The notes under the pieces: model-generated | Databases searched by the model: none | Told to the model about the DNA's origin: nothing | What the model saw: the letters and a program-made list of their open reading frames with translations, nothing else | Program-made: the position numbers and the translations under genes | From: Sphingomonas sp. | Lineage (GTDB): Bacteria; Pseudomonadota; Alphaproteobacteria; Sphingomonadales; Sphingomonadaceae | Length of the DNA stretch: 56,334 nucleotides | Direction of reading: 5' to 3' | NCBI RefSeq assembly: GCF_023266535.1 | Contig: NZ_JAHFPY010000004.1 | Location: forward strand, 1 to 56,334 | Shown here: positions 52,374 to 56,334 of the stretch, piece by piece | How the letters are laid out: every line of letters begins with the position of its first letter | How positions within the stretch are numbered: position 1 is the stretch's first letter

Positions 52374-52952
52374 CTAGCCCTCGATGACGACCTTGTTGCC
52401 AGGCTTGGTCAGCTCATAAAGCTGCTTGGCGAAGGCCATTGGCAGGCGAATGCAGCCGTGGCTCGCAGGGTAACCCGGCGTCACGCCGCCATGGAGGGCA
52501 ATGCCCTTGTCGTCGATATTCTGCATGAACGGCATCGGCGCGTTGTCATATTTTTTCGACCGGTACATCGGCCGCTTCCAGTTGATCGTCCAGAAGCCGA
52601 GCGGCGTCGGGTGCCCCTGCTTGCCGGTCGAGATGTTGGTCACGCCGATCAGCTGCGAGCCCTTGAACACGAAAGCGACCTGGTTGGCAGTATCGATGGT
52701 GATGGCGACATCGCCGTCGGCGGGGAAATTGGGCGCCCAGTGAAATTCGGCCGGCCGCAGCGACGTGCGGCCGAGCATCTTGTGCATCGCCTCGAAACCG
52801 GACGCGGAGAAACCGTTGGTCCAGCGGTAATTCGTCTGCGGCGGAGCGAACACAGGTTCCACGATCCGGGGCTGGGTCGGCGGCGGAGTGACCGAACAGC
52901 CGGCCAACAGCGCCAGCGCGCTGGCCACAATAAGCGTACGAATTTTGATCAT
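52374..52952 (-). CDS. L,D-transpeptidase family lipoprotein
   Basis: A 192-residue ErfK/YbiS/YcfS/YnhG-type enzyme that would form 3-3 crosslinks or attach proteins to peptidoglycan. A lipoprotein signal ends in LALLAGCS (Cys near 19). The catalytic region holds ALHGGVTP and SHGCIRLP, with the nucleophilic cysteine. ATG 52952 is supported by GCAGGGA upstream. It is divergent from a membrane protein gene across an AT-richer gap with GGTTAACC boxes. Confidence 0.92.
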   Translation of the reverse strand: MIKIRTLIVASALALLAGCSVTPPPTQPRIVEPVFAPPQTNYRWTNGFSASGFEAMHKMLGRTSLRPAEFHWAPNFPADGDVAITIDTANQVAFVFKGSQLIGVTNISTGKQGHPTPLGFWTINWKRPMYRSKKYDNAPMPFMQNIDDKGIALHGGVTPGYPASHGCIRLPMAFAKQLYELTKPGNKVVIEG

Positions 52953-53022
52953 TCCCTGCTTCCGCCTGTAAAATCTGTTGCCAATCAAGTGCATGAGCAT
53001 AGCGCCAAGCACAAGTTGGGGC

Positions 53023-53091
53023 GGTTAACCGATAAGGGCGGTCGAACGTTCCATCCGCTCGCCTCGCCGATAACCCTCACTTTGGTTAACC
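53023..53091. promoter_or_regulatory. Two GGTTAACC palindromes in a divergent gap
   Basis: GGTTAACC is present at 53023-53030 and 53084-53091, 61 bases apart, between the L,D-transpeptidase and the next gene. The same octamer lies at 5635-5642 before the protease operon and at 29724-29731 before the DUF4010 gene. TTAACC is a CtrA half-site, but the second half is missing here. Confidence 0.35.
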
Positions 53092-53148
53092 GTTCGACTT
53101 CATTCCCGCCTGTGCTACGGTCCGGTCGTCGACTTGCAGGGGATAGCG

Positions 53149-53976
53149 ATGGCGACGGTTGCAGAGAATTTCGGCGGTACCGGGCGGGAAGTGGATGTCC
53201 TTTCGGGCACGCCGCGGGCTCACGCCATCGACCGGTGGATTTACGTCTTCACGGCGGCGAGCTTCATTGTCGTCACGCTGGCCGGATTCATTCCGGATTC
53301 GCTGGGCAAGATCGCGGCGGTGCAGGCCGGGCAGCGGCCGCCGTTCCCGATCGTGCTGCACATGCACGCCGTGCTGATGGGCTCGTTCCTGCTGCTGCTG
53401 TTCACCCAGACCTGGCTGATGGCGACCGGCCGCCGTGCGCAGCATATGCGGCTTGGCGCCCTCGGCATGGTGCTGGCCCCGCTGCTGGTGATTGTCGGCT
53501 TCATTCTCGCGCCGACCATGTATCACCAGGTGTGGGAAGGCTCACTGCACGCCCCGCCGGGCATCCGCGAACAGTTGCAGGCGCGGGTCCCGGTGCTTGA
53601 CGACATCCTGCTGCTGCAAATGCGCATCGGCATCCTGTTCCCGCTGTTCCTGGCGATCGGGCTCAAGGCGCGCGGGACCAACGCCGGGATGCACAAGCGG
53701 ATGATGATCCTGGCGACGGTGATGGCCATCCCGGCCAGCGTCGATCGCATCACCTGGCTACCGACCACCATGCCGGCCAGCGCGCTGACCCCGGATCTCT
53801 ACACATTCCTGATGATTACGCCGATGTTGCTGTGGGACGTGATCCGCAACCGCCGCATTCATGAGGCCTACTGGATCTGGCTGGCGGTGAACCTGTCGTT
53901 CGCGATCTTCGTGCATACGGCGTGGGACACGCCATGGTGGCACGCCACCGCGCGGCAAATCATGGGCGTCGGCTAG
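53149..53976 (+). CDS. Multi-pass membrane protein, unknown
   Basis: A 275-residue protein with about seven membrane helices. Conserved-looking histidines occur in VLHMHAVLMGSFLLLLFTQT and RRAQHMRLGALGMVLAPLL, and in GMHKRMMILATVM, which recalls haem- or metal-binding membrane proteins, but I cannot name the family. ATG 53149 follows GGGGATA. It ends 4 bases into the aminotransferase gene on the opposite strand. Confidence 0.75.
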   Translation: MATVAENFGGTGREVDVLSGTPRAHAIDRWIYVFTAASFIVVTLAGFIPDSLGKIAAVQAGQRPPFPIVLHMHAVLMGSFLLLLFTQTWLMATGRRAQHMRLGALGMVLAPLLVIVGFILAPTMYHQVWEGSLHAPPGIREQLQARVPVLDDILLLQMRIGILFPLFLAIGLKARGTNAGMHKRMMILATVMAIPASVDRITWLPTTMPASALTPDLYTFLMITPMLLWDVIRNRRIHEAYWIWLAVNLSFAIFVHTAWDTPWWHATARQIMGVG

Positions 53977-55151
53977 GCCCCAGACAACATCTTCTTCACG
54001 CCGCGCGCCGCCTGGCGGAGGCGCTGCTCATTCTCGACCAGCGCAAGGCGGACAAAGCCTTCGCCTTCCTCGCCGAAGCCGACGCCCGGCGCGACCGCGA
54101 CATGGGCCTCGGTCAGCAGCTGCTTGGAGAATTCGACGCTGCCCAGGTGCCGGAAAGCTTCCGGGATCGGCGCCCAGGCGAACATGCTGGCCATTGGCAC
54201 CGGGATGTCCCAGCCGGCCCGGCCGAAGCACTCGACCATCACGTCGCGGCGCTTCCTGTAGAGCTGGCGATTGGCCTCGACGCAGTCCTGCGGGCCATTG
54301 AGGGCGGCGACCGCCGCGGCCTGAATCGGGGTGAAGGCGCCATAATCGAGGTAGCTTTTCACCCGAGTCAGCGCGCCGACCAGCTTCTCGTTGCCGACCG
54401 CGAATCCCATCCGCCAGCCGGCCATCGAATAGGTCTTGGACATCGAGGTGAATTCAACCGCTACCTCCTTCGCCCCAGGCACCTGGAGGATCGACGGCGT
54501 CGGCGTGTCCCCGAAGTAGATTTCAGCATAGGCCAGATCGGAGATCAGCCACAGGCCCTCGGCGCGGGCGAACTCGACCAGCTGCCGGTAGAAATCGAGA
54601 TCGACCACCTGCGCCGTCGGATTGCTGGGATAGCCGATCACCAGCACCTTGGGCCGGGGCACGGTGTAGCGCATGGCCCGTTCCAGCCGCTCGAAAAAGT
54701 CGGGGCCGGGGACCGCCGGGATCGACCGGATCGATGCGCCGGCGATGATGAAGCCGAAATGATGGATCGGGTAGCTGGGGTTGGGGGTCAGCACGACGTC
54801 GCCCGGCGCGGTGATGGCCTGGGCGAGGTTGGCCAGCCCTTCCTTGGATCCCAGCGTGACGATCACTTCACGGTCCGGGTCGAGCTCGACCCCGAAGCGG
54901 CGCTGATAATAGGCCGCCTGGGCTCTCCTCAGGCCGGGAATACCTTTCGACGCCGAATAGCGGTGCGCGGTCGGCTTGGCCGCCACCTCGGCCAGCTTGT
55001 CGATGACATGTTTCGGCGGCGCGCCATCGGGATTGCCCATGCCGAGGTCGACGATGTCCTCGCCCCGTGCTCGCGCCGCGGCCTTCATCGCATTGACTTC
55101 GGCGAAGACGTAGGGCGGCAGGCGCTGGATGCGGTAGAATTCGTCGGACAT
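53973..55151 (-). CDS. PLP-dependent aminotransferase, AlaC-like
   Basis: A 392-residue class I aminotransferase starting MSDEFYRIQRLPPYVFAEVNA, typical of AlaC alanine transaminases; close relatives are sometimes labelled LL-diaminopimelate aminotransferase. Key segments: LGMGNPDGAPP (near 36), RYSASKGIPGLR, YPSNPTAQVVD and the PLP-lysine in SMSKTYSMAGWRMGF. It lies 38 bases after the TRIC gene on the same strand. An alaC-like gene next to phaC is, as I recall, common in sphingomonads. Confidence 0.92.
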   Translation of the reverse strand: MSDEFYRIQRLPPYVFAEVNAMKAAARARGEDIVDLGMGNPDGAPPKHVIDKLAEVAAKPTAHRYSASKGIPGLRRAQAAYYQRRFGVELDPDREVIVTLGSKEGLANLAQAITAPGDVVLTPNPSYPIHHFGFIIAGASIRSIPAVPGPDFFERLERAMRYTVPRPKVLVIGYPSNPTAQVVDLDFYRQLVEFARAEGLWLISDLAYAEIYFGDTPTPSILQVPGAKEVAVEFTSMSKTYSMAGWRMGFAVGNEKLVGALTRVKSYLDYGAFTPIQAAAVAALNGPQDCVEANRQLYRKRRDVMVECFGRAGWDIPVPMASMFAWAPIPEAFRHLGSVEFSKQLLTEAHVAVAPGVGFGEEGEGFVRLALVENEQRLRQAARGVKKMLSGA

Positions 55152-55189
55152 CGCAGCAACATGGCCGATAATGCTGCAGTGCGGCAAGC

Positions 55190-55810
55190 CTATCTGTTGT
55201 AAGCCGGAAGCGACAGGCCGCGGGCAATCGCCGCGCCGCGGAGGCTAAAGGCAGCTAGTCCGGCTACCAGCGCAGCCAGCGCCGGTGGCGCTCCGAACAG
55301 CGCCAGGATCACGAATAACCCAGAGGCGAGGGCGGCTGCGGTGACGTATAGCTCCGGACGCATCAGGATCGACGGTTCATTGGCCAGCACGTCACGGATG
55401 ATGCCGCCGACGCAGGCGGTGATGACGCCCATGGCGAAGGCCGGGACCGGGGCGACGCCGTAGCGCAGCGCTTTCGACGCGCCGTAGGTTGCGTAGGCCG
55501 CCAGGCCGACGGCGTCGAACCACAGCAAGGCCCTTTCAGCGATCACCCGCCGCGACAGGAACCACACGCCGAGCGCCGCACCGATGCAGATTAGCAGCGT
55601 GGCGTTGGTGTGCACCCAGAACACCGGGGCTCCGATCAGCAGGTCGCGGACGGTGCCGCCACCGACGCCGGTGACCACCGCGAAGAAGATAAAGGTGACC
55701 AGCGTCTGCTTCTTTTCCGCCGCCAGCAACGCGCCCGACACGGCGAACACTGCGATGCCGACATAGTCGAGCATCACCAGCGCATCGGGGAGGAGCATCG
55801 GCGGCTTCAT
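55190..55810 (-). CDS. TRIC/UPF0126 family membrane protein
   Basis: A 206-residue protein with seven helices in two similar halves. Each half carries the family turn: TGVGGGTVRDLL (near 46-57) and ACVGGIIRDVLA (near 131-142). Bacterial members have been described as trimeric cation channels or glycine transporters; which applies here cannot be told. A palindromic repeat lies immediately upstream, in the divergent gap to phaC. Confidence 0.92.
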   Translation of the reverse strand: MKPPMLLPDALVMLDYVGIAVFAVSGALLAAEKKQTLVTFIFFAVVTGVGGGTVRDLLIGAPVFWVHTNATLLICIGAALGVWFLSRRVIAERALLWFDAVGLAAYATYGASKALRYGVAPVPAFAMGVITACVGGIIRDVLANEPSILMRPELYVTAAALASGLFVILALFGAPPALAALVAGLAAFSLRGAAIARGLSLPAYNR

Positions 55811-55823
55811 TGCGCTCCCCTAA

Positions 55824-55907
55824 CGGTTCGCCCTGAGCTTGTCGAAGGGCCGCACTTCCCTTGAACCGAAAAGAAGGACGATGCTTCGACAGGCTCAGCA
55901 CGAACGG
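55824..55907. repeat. Palindromic repeat between TRIC gene and phaC
   Basis: The left end 55824-55847 (CGGTTCGCCCTGAGCTTGTC...) and the reverse complement of 55884-55907 (CCGTTCGTGCTGAGCCTGTC...) agree at nearly all positions. It is the familiar TTCG...CTGAGC...GTCGAAG type repeat seen widely in sphingomonad genomes, as I recall. It lies 13 bases before the phaC start and may affect its leader. Confidence 0.85.
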
Positions 55908-55920
55908 CTATTGTGTCCTC

Positions 55921-56334
55921 ATGACCGACGATACGACCACCACCGTTCCGGGCCTCGAGGACTGGCAGCATTGGGCGCTGGTCATGGCGCGGGCCAACCA
56001 GATGATCATGGAGGCCTGGGCCGACAATCTGGCGCAGGGCAAGTCGATGCCCGGCTTCGGCCTGCCGGTATCGCACGCCAACAAAGATCCGATGGCGTGG
56101 ATGACGGCCGGCGCGGACGCCTGGTCGAAAGGGATGGAGGCCTGGAGCCAGATGCTCGGCCAATATTCGGCGGCCGGCGAGCAGAAGGATCGCCGCTTCG
56201 CCTCGCCCGAATGGCGCGACAACCCGATCTTCGACACGGTCCGGCAAAGTTATCTGGCGATCAGCGACAAGTTGCTCGGCACGGTCGAGGAAATTGAGGG
56301 GCTGGACGATAGCGCGCGCGACCGGCTGCGCTTC
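55921..56334 (+). CDS. phaC: Class I poly(3-hydroxyalkanoate) synthase, partial (N-terminal part)
   Basis: The frame is open from ATG 55921 to the last base, giving 138 residues. The visible part matches the N-terminal domain of class I PHA synthases: WQHWALVMARANQMIMEAW, DPMAWMTAGADAWSKGMEAW, then DRRFASPEWRDNPIFDTVRQSYLAIS, a very typical segment. The lipase-like catalytic box would lie beyond the window. It polymerises 3-hydroxyacyl-CoA into storage granules. With bdhA upstream in the window, the organism probably makes and uses PHB; propionyl-CoA genes could also supply or drain C5 units. Confidence 0.93.
   Translation, partial: MTDDTTTTVPGLEDWQHWALVMARANQMIMEAWADNLAQGKSMPGFGLPVSHANKDPMAWMTAGADAWSKGMEAWSQMLGQYSAAGEQKDRRFASPEWRDNPIFDTVRQSYLAISDKLLGTVEEIEGLDDSARDRLRF

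Overview
The window looks like a chromosomal segment of a high-GC alphaproteobacterium, most likely of the order Sphingomonadales. This is an inference from several things: a GapR (DUF2312) nucleoid protein, a SigF/NrsF-type sigma/anti-sigma pair, a bufferin-type copper operon, an alaC-like gene close to a PHA synthase, and many short palindromic repeats of the kind I associate with sphingomonad genomes. No prophage, transposase, integrase, CRISPR array or rRNA operon was seen. One tRNA gene (Glu, UUC) is present.

Layout. 1-5.6 kb: a recombination-repair segment (gfa, ruvA, ruvC, yebC, all minus) interrupted by a plus-strand alpha/beta hydrolase and a GxxExxY gene, then gapR and pyruvate kinase. 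5.7-11.4 kb: an unusual three-gene operon of a secreted decapeptide-repeat protein, a giant zinc protease with beta-propeller and outer-membrane barrel regions, and a PrsW-family intramembrane protease. 11.7-20.9 kb: the propionyl-CoA to succinyl-CoA pathway (pccB, epimerase, methylmalonyl-CoA mutase, pccA) with an OsmC protein, a hydrolase and two tiny membrane proteins mixed in. 20.9-25.7 kb (minus): an aryl-CoA/anthranilate-type degradation cluster (SDR, enoyl-CoA hydratase, acyl-CoA dehydrogenase, Rid protein, 2-aminobenzoate-CoA ligase-like). 25.7-31 kb: an SBP56/methanethiol-oxidase-like protein followed by the glutathione-dependent formaldehyde pathway (adhC ... fghA). 31-35.2 kb: a bufferin operon (bufA-bufB-bufC-DoxX-YHS) divergent from sigF-nrsF, with a candidate SigF promoter between them. 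35.3-43 kb: LysR, carboxymuconolactone decarboxylase-like, MFS and cupin genes, then 3-hydroxybutyrate dehydrogenase, NDH-2-like, patatin and FMN-reductase genes. 43-46.4 kb: DUF302, a kinase-less membrane sensor-like protein and an SDR with altered catalytic residues. 46.5-56.3 kb: tRNA-Glu, recJ, two bPH2 membrane proteins, glpX, small envelope genes, an L,D-transpeptidase lipoprotein, an alaC-like aminotransferase, a TRIC/UPF0126 protein, and the start of phaC, which runs off the right edge.

Most striking observation. Two small nuclease-fold genes each sit between long terminal inverted repeats. The GIY-YIG gene has perfect 27-bp ends at 19988-20014 and 20343-20369. The GxxExxY gene (PD-(D/E)XK-like) has 26/29-matching ends at 2495-2523 and 2912-2940. 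The GIY-YIG cassette sits exactly at the stop codon of pccA, and a second, diverged copy of the last 12 codons of pccA lies on its far side. A gene-less 75-bp relative of the GxxExxY element sits in frame inside pccA, and a different multi-hairpin element sits in frame inside the mutase gene scpA. Together these suggest small nuclease-carrying palindromic elements, with gene-less derivatives that insert into genes while keeping the reading frame.
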